From: Allocatelliglobosispora scoriae
GTDB taxonomy: Bacteria; Actinomycetota; Actinomycetes; Mycobacteriales; Micromonosporaceae
Assembly: GCF_014204945.1 (NCBI RefSeq)
Contig: NZ_JACHMN010000002.1
Location: 1,812,503-1,876,502, forward strand
Direction: 5' to 3'
DNA: 64,000 nucleotides
Positions 17,174-26,111 of this stretch are shown here, one piece after another. How positions within the stretch are numbered: the stretch's first letter is position 1; every line of letters begins with the position of its first letter. A model generated the notes under the pieces. It saw nothing but the letters and a program-made list of their open reading frames with translations. It was not told the DNA's origin and made no database searches. A program made the position numbers and the translations under genes.

Positions 17174-17841
17174 CAGAACTTCGGCGCGTCAGGGGCCTCG
17201 AGAAGGCCGAGCCGAAGTGCGGTCATGAGCGCCTGGGCACGGTTGGCCGCGCCGAGCTTCTCGTAGAGCTTCGAGATGTGCGTCTTCGCCGTGGACTCGC
17301 TGACGAAGAGCTGCTTGGCGATGCCATTGACGCTCATGCCGTCGGCGAGCAGCCGCAGCACCTGGCCCTCGCGGGGCGAGAGCTGCGGTCCGGCCGGGGC
17401 CAGCCGACGCTTCATCGCCTCGGCGAGGTCGGCGGCGGTGAAGGCGGACGGCGCGGAGGCGGCGTGGCGGGCGGCGGCGACGACCTCGTCGGCGGGCGCG
17501 GTCTTCGGCACGAAGGCGCTCGCACCGGCCTCCAGCGCTCCGAAGAGCTGGTCATCTCCCGCATACATGGTGAGGACGACGATGCCCATGGTGGCGCTGC
17601 CCTTGCGCAGGGCGCGGGTCGCCTCGAGTCCGCTGCCGTCCGGCAGGCGGAGGTCCATGATCACGACATCGGGCTGCAGGGCGCCGGCTTGGCGCACCGC
17701 CTCGGCCGCAGTCCCAGCCTCGCCAACGACCTCGAACTGGCGGTCACGCTCGAATGCGTGCCGGAGACCCTTTCGGATCAGGTCGTGGTCGTCGACGAGC
17801 AACACCTTGGTGCGGCCTGTCGGTACGGTGCTGGTCGACAT
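17173..17841 (-). CDS. NarL/LuxR-family response regulator
   Basis: A 222-residue regulator. The receiver domain (about residues 11-130) has acidic pocket D17/D18, phospho-acceptor D63 (VIMDLRLPDG) and the conserved lysine in FVPKTA. A LuxR-type helix-turn-helix follows (LSPREGQVLRLLADGMSVNG, then VSESTAKTHISKLYEKLGA). The start at ATG 17841 has GGGGAG just upstream; an alternative GTG at 17880 would overlap the kinase stop as GTGA and add 13 residues. Its cognate kinase lies directly upstream, so phosphotransfer between them is expected. Target genes are unknown. Confidence 0.92.
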   Translation of the reverse strand: MSTSTVPTGRTKVLLVDDHDLIRKGLRHAFERDRQFEVVGEAGTAAEAVRQAGALQPDVVIMDLRLPDGSGLEATRALRKGSATMGIVVLTMYAGDDQLFGALEAGASAFVPKTAPADEVVAAARHAASAPSAFTAADLAEAMKRRLAPAGPQLSPREGQVLRLLADGMSVNGIAKQLFVSESTAKTHISKLYEKLGAANRAQALMTALRLGLLEAPDAPKF

Positions 17842-17876
17842 GCTCTCCCCTTCTTCGAGCGCTGTTGGTTGAGCGC

Positions 17877-19526
17877 TCACACGTTATCGCGCCGACCGGA
17901 GGAACCCAACACCACCGCGACGGTTGTTCCGTGCGGGTGACGCGGGCGAATCTCCAGCCTGCCTCGGATACGTTCCGCTCTCTCTTTCATGATCGCAATA
18001 CCGTAGTGTCCGTCAACTCGCTGGTCAGCGATTCCCTGTCCGTCGTCCGACACTTCGATTTGGGCGTTTGGCGGGTCGACGGAACAGGTCACCCACAGGT
18101 TCGTGGCCCCCGCGTGCTTGCGAGCGTTGGTGATCGCCTCCTGGGCGATTCTCAGCAGCTCAGCCTCGGTGGCGGCGGGCAGACGGGCCGGCGAGTCGTC
18201 GAGCGACAAATGAACTCGCAGTCCGGCCGAAGCCCCCACGATACGGGCAAATTCGGCGATTGCAGCCGTCAATCCCCCATGACGCTCAACTTCACTGCGC
18301 AACTCGAAGAGACTCAATCGAAGTTCGGTGATCACCCGAGTCACCTCGGCCCGCAGCGCGCGCAGTTCGGTCTCGGTGGTCTCCGATCCCTCCTCGGGCA
18401 GCGTCGCGAGCGCGTTGTCGATCCCGTAACCCACCATGACCAGCTCCTGAGCCACTCCGTCGTGAATTTCACGGGCGAGGCGTTGGCGCTCCTCGTTGGT
18501 CGCGAGCGAGCGAACCTCGTCGAAGAGCAGCGCCGCTTCCAGCCGCAGGGCGGCCGGGTCGGCCACCGAGCGCAGTCGCGCCGCCGCGTTGGGCGGGAAA
18601 CCGCCGGCCGCGTCGAGCTCCAGGACGAGGAGCCCGACTGTACGCACACCCGCCACGAGCGGCACCACCAGGGCACTCACCTCGCTGCTGGTGCCGGGCG
18701 CCGCCGCCGTACGCCGGATCGTCTGGGACCGGCTGGAGATCTGCGAGAGCTGGCTCGCCCACGCCTCCGCGATCGCCGAGTCGGTGTCGAGCGTCGTCTC
18801 CCAGTCGCTGCGATCGCTGCCGTCGAGACCGAGACCCGACTGGGCGAGCACCATCAGCCGACCGCCGCCGCTGGCGGTGAGGACGGCCGCCCGGTCCGAC
18901 TTGGTCACGGTGCGGACCTCGTCGATCAGGTGCTCGGCGATGCCGCCGGGGTCCAGGGTGGCGCCGGGCAGCTGGCGGGCCACCGTGCGCAGCTGGGTCA
19001 GCAGGCGGGTCGCCTCCGCGTAGGGCTGCGGGACGGACCTGCGGGCCAGCACCGCGCGCTGGAGGGCACCGCTGGTGAGCGTGCCGAGGGTCACCAGGAC
19101 CAGCCACTGCGCGCAGATCGCGAGGTAGCCAGGCGAGTCGATCAGCCGCACGCCGTCGACGTGGATGAAGGCCCCCGCCGTACCGAGGCCGATCGTCGCG
19201 GCGAGGAGCAGCGCTCCGGCTTCGAACCGGTGGCCGTAGAAGGCCGCGGCGGTGAGCGGGACGGCGAGGTAGGGCAGCAGGGCACCCGCGCCGACACCCG
19301 AGGTGAAGGTGCCCGCGTCGACCGCCGCGCCCGCGATGTAACTGGCGCCCACCGCGATGAGCAGCACCTCGGCGAGGCGCCCGAGCGGCGCGATGACGCG
19401 ATGCCGGGGCATGAACAGGGTCGGGAGTCCGGCGACGGCGAGCGCGCCGATCCAGACGAGCTGGCCGACCCCCGCGACGAGCACCGTCAGCGCCGCCACC
19501 AGGGTGAGCAGCGCGAGGCGCACCAC
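17877..19526 (-). CDS. Membrane sensor histidine kinase (HisKA_3 type) with GAF domain
   Basis: A 549-residue kinase with an N-terminal membrane region of about five to six helices (residues 2-165), a GAF-like sensor domain (about 175-340), the dimerisation/phospho-acceptor helix LAREIHDGVAQEL (H355) and an HATPase domain (AQEAITNARKHA, DDGQGI and GTTVAVVLG). It partners the NarL-type regulator downstream. The N-terminus is uncertain: GTG 19526 has no clear ribosome site, and the open frame extends upstream into the fadD end without a standard start. The signal is unknown. It is probably co-transcribed with fadD, 49 nt upstream. Confidence 0.9.
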   Translation of the reverse strand: MVRLALLTLVAALTVLVAGVGQLVWIGALAVAGLPTLFMPRHRVIAPLGRLAEVLLIAVGASYIAGAAVDAGTFTSGVGAGALLPYLAVPLTAAAFYGHRFEAGALLLAATIGLGTAGAFIHVDGVRLIDSPGYLAICAQWLVLVTLGTLTSGALQRAVLARRSVPQPYAEATRLLTQLRTVARQLPGATLDPGGIAEHLIDEVRTVTKSDRAAVLTASGGGRLMVLAQSGLGLDGSDRSDWETTLDTDSAIAEAWASQLSQISSRSQTIRRTAAAPGTSSEVSALVVPLVAGVRTVGLLVLELDAAGGFPPNAAARLRSVADPAALRLEAALLFDEVRSLATNEERQRLAREIHDGVAQELVMVGYGIDNALATLPEEGSETTETELRALRAEVTRVITELRLSLFELRSEVERHGGLTAAIAEFARIVGASAGLRVHLSLDDSPARLPAATEAELLRIAQEAITNARKHAGATNLWVTCSVDPPNAQIEVSDDGQGIADQRVDGHYGIAIMKERAERIRGRLEIRPRHPHGTTVAVVLGSSGRRDNV

Positions 19527-19575
19527 ACCGGCGATCAGTGCGGCGTTGCGGGCCCGGCCGGGGGTCCGGCTCCGG

Positions 19576-21345
19576 TCAGGCTGGGTAGATCGCTTCGATC
19601 TCGTCGGAGTACTCCTTGATCACGACGGCGCGCTTGACCTTGAGGGAAGGGGTCAACTCGCCGGTGGCTTCGGTGAAGTCGCGCGGAAGGAGACGGAAGA
19701 CACGGATCGCCTCGGCCTTGGAGACCGCCCTGTTGGCATCGTCGACAGCGGTCTGGATCTCCGCGCGCAGGGCGGGATCGTCCCGCAGCGCGGCAGGGTC
19801 GACCATGGTGCGTCCCTGCCCTTCCAGCCACTTCGGCAATGCCTCCTCGTCGACGGTGACGAGGGCGGCGATGAACGGTTTACCGTCGCCGATCACCACG
19901 CACTGGCTGACCAGCGGGTGTGCCCGAACCCGGTCCTCCAGCACCGCCGGCGCGACGTTCTTGCCGCCGGCCGTCACGATGATCTCCTTCTTGCGCCCGG
20001 TGATGCTCAGGAAGCCGTCGTCGGAAAGGCTGCCGAGATCCCCGGTGTGGAACCAGCCGTCGACGAGTGCGTCGGCTGTCGCTTGCGGATTGTGCCAGTA
20101 TTCACCAAAGACGATATCGCCGCGCACCAGGATCTCGCCATCGTCGGCGATCCGCACGGTGACCCCGGGCAGGGGCTGCCCGACGGTGCCGATACGGGTG
20201 CCGCTCTCCCGGTTGAACGTGATCGCCGGTGAGGTCTCCGTCAGCCCGTACCCCTCGAAGATCGAAAGCCCTAGACCTCGGTAGAAGTGGCCCAGGCGCG
20301 CGCCGAGCGGCGCGCCGCCGGAGATGGCCGCGGTGCAGCGGCCGCCGAGCGCGGCCCGCAGCTTGCCGAAGACGAGCAGGTCGAAGAGCTTGTGCCGGGC
20401 TCGCAGCGCGAGTCCGGGTCCGCCGGGCTTCTGCAGCGCCGTCGAGTACGCGATGGCGGTCGCCTCGGCCGCGTCGAAGATCTTGCCCTTGCCCTCGCCG
20501 TGCGCCTTCTGCCGGGCCGAGTTGTAGACCTTCTCGAAGACCCGCGGCACGCCGAGGATGAAGGTCGGCCGGATCCGGGCGAAGTCGGCGATGAGGTTCT
20601 TCACGTCGGGCGCGAACGCGGTCTTGACCCGGGCCTGCACGGCACCGAGCTGTAGCAGCCGGGCGAAGGCGTGCGCCAGCGGCAGGAAGAGCAGCGTCGT
20701 GGCGCCCTCGTGGAAGAGGATGCCGAGCTCGGGGATGGCGTTGGAGATGTCGGCGAGCAGGTTGCGGTGGGTGAGCACGCAGCCCTTCGGCCGTCCCGTG
20801 GTGCCACTGGTATAGATGATCGTCGCGACATCCTCGGCGCCGAGCGACCGGCGCCGGTCCTCGACCTCCTCCTCGGCGACCGCCGTGCCGTTCTCGACGA
20901 GCCGGTCGAGGTCGCCGGCGTCGATCGTCCAGACCTTCGCGGCGGCCGGCGAGGAGGCCCGGATCGTCTCGGCGTGGTCGGTGCTCTCGGCGAAACACGC
21001 CACGGCGCCCGAGTCGGCGAGGATCCAGGCCACCTGCTCGGCGCTGGAGGTCTCGTAGACGGGGACCGTCACCGCGCCGCAGGACCAGACCGCGTAGTCG
21101 ATCAGCGTCCACTCGTAACGCGTGCGGCTCATCAGCCCCACCCGGTCACCCGGGCCGACTCCGGCGGCGATCAGGCCCTTGGCCAGCGCGGCGACCGCGT
21201 CACGGAACTGAGCGCACGTGATCTCGGAGTCACCCACGAGGAACTGGACGCTCTCCGGATGGGTACGCGCGTTGGACCAGACCGGATCGGTCAGGTTGTC
21301 CCCCGCGTTGATCGTGACCACCGGCGCTACGGAAACCTCCCGCAC
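19576..21345 (-). CDS. fadD15: Long-chain fatty-acid-CoA ligase (AMP-forming), FadD15-like
   Basis: This 589-residue enzyme activates fatty acids through an acyl-adenylate to acyl-CoA. The P-loop-like motif IIYTSGTTGRPKG near residue 178, the EGYGLTETSP motif near 370, WFHTGDLG near 430 and the hinge SITGRKKEIIVTAGGKNV near 447 are intact. The C-terminal lysine lies in ELTPSLKVKR. GTG 21345 has AAGGAGG 4-5 nt upstream. It resembles M. tuberculosis FadD15 (Rv2187), consistent with PimB, PlsC and an SRPBCC protein nearby. It heads a likely operon with the histidine kinase, regulator and HIT gene, and diverges from the SRPBCC gene. Confidence 0.9.
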   Translation of the reverse strand: MREVSVAPVVTINAGDNLTDPVWSNARTHPESVQFLVGDSEITCAQFRDAVAALAKGLIAAGVGPGDRVGLMSRTRYEWTLIDYAVWSCGAVTVPVYETSSAEQVAWILADSGAVACFAESTDHAETIRASSPAAAKVWTIDAGDLDRLVENGTAVAEEEVEDRRRSLGAEDVATIIYTSGTTGRPKGCVLTHRNLLADISNAIPELGILFHEGATTLLFLPLAHAFARLLQLGAVQARVKTAFAPDVKNLIADFARIRPTFILGVPRVFEKVYNSARQKAHGEGKGKIFDAAEATAIAYSTALQKPGGPGLALRARHKLFDLLVFGKLRAALGGRCTAAISGGAPLGARLGHFYRGLGLSIFEGYGLTETSPAITFNRESGTRIGTVGQPLPGVTVRIADDGEILVRGDIVFGEYWHNPQATADALVDGWFHTGDLGSLSDDGFLSITGRKKEIIVTAGGKNVAPAVLEDRVRAHPLVSQCVVIGDGKPFIAALVTVDEEALPKWLEGQGRTMVDPAALRDDPALRAEIQTAVDDANRAVSKAEAIRVFRLLPRDFTEATGELTPSLKVKRAVVIKEYSDEIEAIYPA

Positions 21346-21431
21346 CGTGCCTCCTTCGCCGACCGACTGTGACGTCGACTCGAACCTACCTGCTCCACCA
21401 GCGGTCGTCCGCAGCGGTAGCCTGCTGAACT

Positions 21432-21878
21432 ATGGCCGACTCTTCCACGCAGTCGATCGTGATCGACGCCACGCCCGAGCAGGTCGCTTCGGTGATCTGC
21501 GACTTCGCCGCCTACCCGGAATGGGTCACCGCCCTGCGCTCGGTGGAGGTGCTCACCGAGTACGAGGACGGGTACGCCGCCGAGGTGACCTTCGCCCTGG
21601 ACGCCGGCCCGGTCTCTGACGAATACACGGCAATCTATGAGTACGCGGAGGACCTGACCCGGATCGAATGGCAGCTCGCCCGCCCGTCCAAGATGCAGAA
21701 GGTGCAGAACGGCGCCTATGACCTGGTCGACAACGGCAACGGGACCACCACGGTGACCTACACGCTGGAGGTGGAGCTCGCGATCTCCATGCTCGGCATG
21801 TTCAAGCGCAAGGCCGAGAAGGCGATCATGGATGCTGCCCTGGGCGGCCTCAAGAAGCGCGTGGAGGGGCAGGCCTGA
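21432..21878 (+). CDS. SRPBCC-fold (polyketide cyclase/START-like) protein
   Basis: A 148-residue single-domain protein with the SRPBCC hydrophobic-ligand fold. It begins with IVIDATPEQVASVICDFAAY and EWVTALRSVEVL, continues TFALDAGPVSDEYTAIYEY and GTTTVTYTLEVE, and ends with a long amphipathic helix (MLGMFKRKAEKAIMDAALGG). It is similar to M. tuberculosis Rv2185c (TB16.3), which lies near fadD15 there too. A lipid or polyketide ligand is plausible but unproven. Its stop overlaps the start of the next gene by one base (TGATG), so both are translated together. Confidence 0.85.
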   Translation: MADSSTQSIVIDATPEQVASVICDFAAYPEWVTALRSVEVLTEYEDGYAAEVTFALDAGPVSDEYTAIYEYAEDLTRIEWQLARPSKMQKVQNGAYDLVDNGNGTTTVTYTLEVELAISMLGMFKRKAEKAIMDAALGGLKKRVEGQA

Positions 21879-22369
21879 TGTTCAGCGGTGACCCCGGCAC
21901 CGCCCGACAGGAGGCCGAGCGCCTCGTCGTCGCCGCGCTCGCGGCCGCCACCCTGGCCGCCAACGCGCACCCCGACCTCGCCACGGGCAGCCCGGCCTGC
22001 TGCGTCTGCCCGTTCTGCAAGGTGATCGAGGCGGTCCGGGATCCCGATCCCGAGTTCGTCGAGCGCCTCGCGACCGGCGCGGGCGATCTCGCCGTCGGCA
22101 TCGCCGGCCTGATGCGCAATCTCGCCACGCCCAAGACCGACGGCGAGCCCGCCGACGTGTGGCGGGCTGCGACGACGACCCCGCCGCACGAAGCCGCACA
22201 ACCGGGTGATGACACACCACCGAAACCGGCTAAAAAAATAGCCAAGAAGGCGATCAGGAAGGTCGTACCCAAGGATCCATCCACGACCGTCACCACCGGG
22301 CCGGAGCAGGGTCTCAAGCAGGTACCAAAGAAAGCCGTACACAAGATCTCTTTGCCTGATCCCGAGTAG
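21878..22369 (+). CDS. Hypothetical protein with a CPxC motif and basic tail
   Basis: A 163-residue protein that starts inside the stop of the SRPBCC gene. The N-terminal half is alanine-rich and helical and holds a cysteine cluster, CCVCPFCKVIEAVRD, that could bind metal. A DUF5304-like arrangement is possible, but I am not sure of it. The C-terminal half is a disordered, lysine/proline-rich tail (PKPAKKIAKKAIRKVVPK) reminiscent of nucleic-acid-binding tails. It sits between the SRPBCC gene and glkA, possibly in one transcript. Function unknown. Confidence 0.65.
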   Translation: MFSGDPGTARQEAERLVVAALAAATLAANAHPDLATGSPACCVCPFCKVIEAVRDPDPEFVERLATGAGDLAVGIAGLMRNLATPKTDGEPADVWRAATTTPPHEAAQPGDDTPPKPAKKIAKKAIRKVVPKDPSTTVTTGPEQGLKQVPKKAVHKISLPDPE

Positions 22370-22418
22370 GGTGTCACCAACTGTTTCATGTTGGTTTCAA
22401 GGGCAAGGTGGTAAGTCG

Positions 22419-23366
22419 GTGGCACTCACCATCGGTGTGGACGTCGGCGGCACGAAAGTGCTGGGCGGCGTGGTGGACGAGGGCGGGAAGGTGCTCGCGA
22501 CGACGCGACGGGCCACCCCGGCCGAGGACGTCGCCAAGACCCTGGACGTCATCGTCGACGTCGTGCGGGAACTGACGGAGCAGCACGAGGTCACCGGCGT
22601 CGGCATCGGTGCCGCCGGCTGGATCGACGCGAGCCGGTCGACCGTCCTCTTCGCACCCAACCTGGCCTGGCGGGATGAGCCCCTGCGCGGCAAGGTCGAG
22701 GCTGCTCTCGGCGGCCTGCCCGTCGTCGTCGAGAACGACGCCAACGTCGCGGCCTGGGCCGAATTCCGCTTCGGTGCCGCCGAAGACGCCGACGACTCGA
22801 TGGTGCTCTTCACCGTGGGCACCGGCATCGGCGGCGGCATCATCCTCGGCGGTCAGCTCGTCCGCGGTGCGCACGGCATCGCCGCCGAGCTCGGGCACGT
22901 CCAGGCGGTCCCCGAAGGCCAGCTCTGCGGCTGCGGCCGCCGAGGCTGCATCGAGCAGTACGCCTCCGGCAACGCCCTGGTCCGCTTCGCCCAGACCGGC
23001 GCGAAGAACGATCCCGGTGACGCCGGCCTGCTGCTGAGCCTCGCCGGTGGCGAGGCCAACGCGATCACCGGTCCGATGGTGACCGAGGCCGCGCAGTCCG
23101 GTTGCCGGGTCGCCATCGACGCGTTCCACCAGTGCGGCACGTGGCTCGGTGTCGCGATCGCCGACATGGTGCAGATCCTGGATCCCCAGATCATCGTGGT
23201 CGGCGGAGGTGTCATCGACGCCGGCGAGCTGCTGCTCGGCCCGACGATGTCGTCGTACAACGAGCAGATCGCCCAGCGCGGCCGCCTCCCGATCGCCGAA
23301 GTCCGCCCCGCAGTCCTCGGCAACACCGCAGGCATCGTCGGCGCCGCCGACCTGGCCCGCCGCTAA
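22419..23366 (+). CDS. glkA: ROK-family glucokinase
   Basis: A 315-residue kinase that phosphorylates glucose with ATP. It opens with the phosphate-1 motif GVDVGGTKVLGG, and has ENDANVAAWAE (catalytic Asp), GTGIGGGIILGG, the sugar-contact ELGH and the ROK zinc motif CGCGRRGCIEQY. Streptomyces GlkA, which also mediates carbon repression, lies in a comparable neighbourhood next to SRPBCC and fadD genes. GTG 22419 is preceded by AAGGTGG at 7 nt. A 48-nt extension is in frame but overlaps a small dyad and is unlike the family. It may be expressed with the two genes upstream. Confidence 0.9.
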   Translation: MALTIGVDVGGTKVLGGVVDEGGKVLATTRRATPAEDVAKTLDVIVDVVRELTEQHEVTGVGIGAAGWIDASRSTVLFAPNLAWRDEPLRGKVEAALGGLPVVVENDANVAAWAEFRFGAAEDADDSMVLFTVGTGIGGGIILGGQLVRGAHGIAAELGHVQAVPEGQLCGCGRRGCIEQYASGNALVRFAQTGAKNDPGDAGLLLSLAGGEANAITGPMVTEAAQSGCRVAIDAFHQCGTWLGVAIADMVQILDPQIIVVGGGVIDAGELLLGPTMSSYNEQIAQRGRLPIAEVRPAVLGNTAGIVGAADLARR

Positions 23367-23399
23367 ACCACACCCGCACCACGCCACCGCGCGCCCACT

Positions 23400-23525
23400 C
23401 CCCTGAATTTTAATGCTGGACACGCCGGTAAACCCGTCACAAAGGTCAGGATCATCTGGGGCCCAGATGTCGATCCTGACCTTTGTTGCACTTTTGCCGG
23501 CGTGTCCAGCATTAAAATTCAGGGG
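23400..23525. repeat. 126-bp triple-nested palindrome
   Basis: Perfect 29-bp outer arms (23400-23428 and 23497-23525) enclose perfect 15-bp arms (23439-23453 and 23472-23486) and then a 7-bp hairpin (23454-23468). Only short unpaired segments of 10 nt separate the stems. It fills the gap between converging glkA and lacI, so bidirectional termination is likely. No TTCNNNGAA pair is present, so it is not a member of the 42-bp family. Confidence 0.9.
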
Positions 23526-23527
23526 AT

Positions 23528-24541
23528 TTAGCGGGGTGGGGCTGTCGTGCCGCGGGGGGTCAGGCGGGCCGTCTCGGCCTGGTAGCCCGCCGGTGCCGCA
23601 CCGGCGATCAGGTCCAGCAGCGTGCGGGCCGACTGGGAGCCGTAAGCGGGGATGTCGCGGCCCAGCGCGGTCAGGGCCGGGTGGACCAGGCGGCACAGCG
23701 GTGAGTCGTCCCAGGCCACGATCGACAGGTCGCCGGGGACCGAGAGCCCCATCTCCTGCGCCACCGCGAGCCCGGCGATCGCCATCACGTCGTTGTCGTA
23801 GACGATCGCGGTGGGCCGCTGCGGCGAGCTGAGCAGGCGCCGGGTGGCCCGGGTGCCGTCCTCGCCGCTGTAGTCGGCGCCGATCGTGCTCGCCTCGGCC
23901 AGCCCGAGCCGCCGGGCTACGGCGTCGAAGGCCGCCGTCCGCGTCTCGGTGTGCAGCAGGCCGGGCATGCCGCCGACCCGGGCGATCCGGCGGTGGCCGA
24001 GGGCGGCGAGGTACTCCATCGTCTCGACCAATGCCGCCGCGTCGTCGGACCAGACGTGGGCGAGCGCCCCGGTGTGCCCGGGTCCGCCGATCACCACGGC
24101 GGGGAGCTGAAGCTCCTCCAGCACCGGCACGCGCGGGTCGTCGACCCGAAGATCGCAGATGAGTACGCCGTCCACGCGCCGCTCGCCCCACCAGCGCCGG
24201 TAGACGGCGATCTCGTCGTCGGCGTTGGCGACGACCTGGAGGGTGAGCGCGAACGACATCGCCGAGAGCTCGGCCTCGACGCCGCTGATCAGCTCCATGA
24301 AGAACGGTTCCATGCCGAGCGTGCGGGCGGGGCGGCAGAGTGCGAGCCCGATGGCGCGGGCGGGCGCGCCGGAGAGGGCCCGGGCGGCGCTGTTGGGGTT
24401 GAACCCGATCTCGGTGGCGATCGCGATGATCCGTTGCCGGGTCGACTCGCTGACGCCGGGTTGGCCGTTGAGCGCGTACGACACCGCTCCCTTGGACACC
24501 CCGGCCTGGCGGGCGATGTCCGCGATAGTCGGTCGCTTCAT
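23528..24541 (-). CDS. LacI-family repressor of the beta-mannoside operon
   Basis: A 337-residue LacI/GalR regulator. The N-terminal helix-turn-helix is canonical (TIADIARQAGVSKGAVSYAL, then NGQPGVSESTRQRI), with the hinge helix NPNSAARALSG. A periplasmic-binding-like effector domain follows (IGLALCRPARTLGMEPF, AIVYDNDVMAIAGLAVA and SIVAWDDSPLC). It is divergent from the ABC-transporter/beta-mannosidase operon, whose promoter carries a LacI-type operator, so it most likely represses that operon until a manno-oligosaccharide binds. The effector is inferred from context. Confidence 0.9.
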   Translation of the reverse strand: MKRPTIADIARQAGVSKGAVSYALNGQPGVSESTRQRIIAIATEIGFNPNSAARALSGAPARAIGLALCRPARTLGMEPFFMELISGVEAELSAMSFALTLQVVANADDEIAVYRRWWGERRVDGVLICDLRVDDPRVPVLEELQLPAVVIGGPGHTGALAHVWSDDAAALVETMEYLAALGHRRIARVGGMPGLLHTETRTAAFDAVARRLGLAEASTIGADYSGEDGTRATRRLLSSPQRPTAIVYDNDVMAIAGLAVAQEMGLSVPGDLSIVAWDDSPLCRLVHPALTALGRDIPAYGSQSARTLLDLIAGAAPAGYQAETARLTPRGTTAPPR

Positions 24542-24671
24542 GTGCTGCGCTCCCTGTGATCACCTGAGACCGGCGCATGGTAGCAATGCCGGCCGTAAAA
24601 CCCCTGGTGCGGTTAAGTATAGGCAGGTTGCTGAACCGAATTAGTGATCACATAACGCCTGACCATTCTAC

Positions 24672-24714
24672 TGGAAGCGCTCCCATTGACACGTTCGTAA
24701 CACGCTCGTACAGT
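24672..24714 (+). promoter_or_regulatory. LacI-type operator abutting a consensus -35/-10 promoter
   Basis: TGGAAGCGCTCCCA (24672-24685), a near-palindrome with the central CG of LacI/CcpA-family operators, directly abuts TTGACA (24686-24691). TACAGT (24709-24714) follows after a 17-nt spacer. Two GTGATCAC palindromes also lie in the divergent region (24556-24563 and 24644-24651). Repressor binding should block polymerase. Confidence 0.8.
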
Positions 24715-24762
24715 CTCCTTCACTTACCCGGTTCAGTGAAATGTGATCCGTCGGAGGATGGC

Positions 24763-26028
24763 ATGAAAAGAATCATTCGTACCCTCATGGTCGGCTCGGT
24801 CGCCGCGGCGATGCTCGTCGCCTGCAGCGGTAAGGCCGCCGAGTCGACGGCCGATGGCGAGATCTCGCTGAAGGTCAATTTCTGGGGCGATTTCGGCCTC
24901 ACCGACCTCAAGGCGAAGTACGAGGCGTCCCACCCCAAGATCAAGATTGTCCTCAACTCGGGCGAGTTCAACGCCCAGCACGAGGACCTGCAGAAGAAGC
25001 TCGTCGCGGGCTCGGGTGCCGCGGACATCGCGGCGATCGACGAGGGCTTCATCGTCCAGTTCCGCGGCCAGGCCGACAAGTTCGTCAACCTGCTCGACAA
25101 CGGCGCCGGCAAGTACCAGGACAAGTACCTGCCGTGGAAGTGGAAGCAGTCGCTGTCGGCCGACGGCAAGACCCAGATCGGTCTCGGCACCGACGTCGGC
25201 GGCCTCGCCATGTGCTACCGCACCGACCTCTTCAAGGCGGCCGGGCTGCCCACCGACCGGGCCGCGGTCTCCGCGCTCTGGCCCACCTGGGACAAGTTCA
25301 TCGAGGTCGGCCAGACCTACAAGGCGGCGACCAAGAAGGGCTTCGTCGACAACGCGACGAACATCTTCAACCCGATCCTCGGCCAGCAGCCCGTCGGCTT
25401 CTATGACGAGTCCGAGGCGCTGAAGATGGACGGCGGCCCGAAGGCGGCCTTCGACACCTCGGTGAAGGCGATCGACGCCGGCCTCTCGGCCAACCTCGCG
25501 GCCTGGTCGCCGGAGTGGAACGCGGGCTTCGTCAAGGGCGACTTCGCCGTCCTCGCCTGCCCCGCGTGGATGCAGGGCCACATCAAGAACACCGCGCCCG
25601 ACACCGCCGGCAAGTGGGACATCGCCGCGATCCCGGGCGGCGGCGGCAACTGGGGCGGCTCGTTCCTGACCATCCCCAAGCAGGGCAAGCACGTCAAGGA
25701 GGCGTACGAGTTCATCGAGTGGCTGATCCAGCCGGAGCAGCAGATCGAGGTCTTCAAGAAGGTCGGCAACCTGCCCTCGCAGCCCGCCCTCTACAAGGAC
25801 CCGCTGATCCTCGACTTCAAGAACCCGTTCTTCAGCAACGCACCCGTCGGCCAGATCTTCGCCGGCACCGCCGAGGGCCTCACCCCGCAGTATCTGGGCA
25901 AGAAGAACGGCCCGACCCGGGTCGCGGTCGAGAACGTGCTGAACAGCCTCCAGGCCAAGAGCATCAAGAGTGCCGATGCCTGGGCCGAGGCCGTGAAGGC
26001 CGCCGAGAAGGAAGCCGCCAAGGCGTAG
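24763..26028 (+). CDS. ABC transporter sugar-binding lipoprotein
   Basis: A 421-residue extracellular solute-binding protein (family 1) that should capture beta-mannoside or related oligosaccharides. It has a lipoprotein signal (MKRIIRTLMVGSVAAAMLVA, then C21), so it is lipid-anchored outside the membrane. The two-lobe fold is indicated by DIAAIDEGFIVQF, EVGQTYKAATKKG and the WIEWLIQPEQQIEVF-type C-lobe helix. ATG 24763 has GGAGG 5 nt upstream. It is the first gene of the operon, behind a strong operator-controlled promoter, with a hairpin just downstream that may set a higher level for it than for the permeases. Confidence 0.9.
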   Translation: MKRIIRTLMVGSVAAAMLVACSGKAAESTADGEISLKVNFWGDFGLTDLKAKYEASHPKIKIVLNSGEFNAQHEDLQKKLVAGSGAADIAAIDEGFIVQFRGQADKFVNLLDNGAGKYQDKYLPWKWKQSLSADGKTQIGLGTDVGGLAMCYRTDLFKAAGLPTDRAAVSALWPTWDKFIEVGQTYKAATKKGFVDNATNIFNPILGQQPVGFYDESEALKMDGGPKAAFDTSVKAIDAGLSANLAAWSPEWNAGFVKGDFAVLACPAWMQGHIKNTAPDTAGKWDIAAIPGGGGNWGGSFLTIPKQGKHVKEAYEFIEWLIQPEQQIEVFKKVGNLPSQPALYKDPLILDFKNPFFSNAPVGQIFAGTAEGLTPQYLGKKNGPTRVAVENVLNSLQAKSIKSADAWAEAVKAAEKEAAKA

Positions 26029-26041
26029 CCCTTCCCAGACC

Positions 26042-26075
26042 GGGGTGGGCGCGCTGCGCGAGGAGCGCCCACCCC
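26042..26075 (+). terminator. Intra-operon hairpin after the binding-protein gene
   Basis: GGGGTGGGCGC pairs perfectly with GCGCCCACCCC (11-bp stem, 12-nt loop) between the binding protein and the first permease. No T-run follows. It probably stabilises upstream mRNA or partly terminates. Confidence 0.7.
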
Positions 26076-26111
26076 ACTGACGTGCTCAGTCCGTGCTCAC
26101 CAGGAGGCCCC

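Noticed and set aside
24556-24651. Two GTGATCAC palindromes as a second operator pair
   Set aside because: GATC-containing 8-mers are common in this window and the 88-bp spacing has no clear meaning; noted only in the promoter entry.
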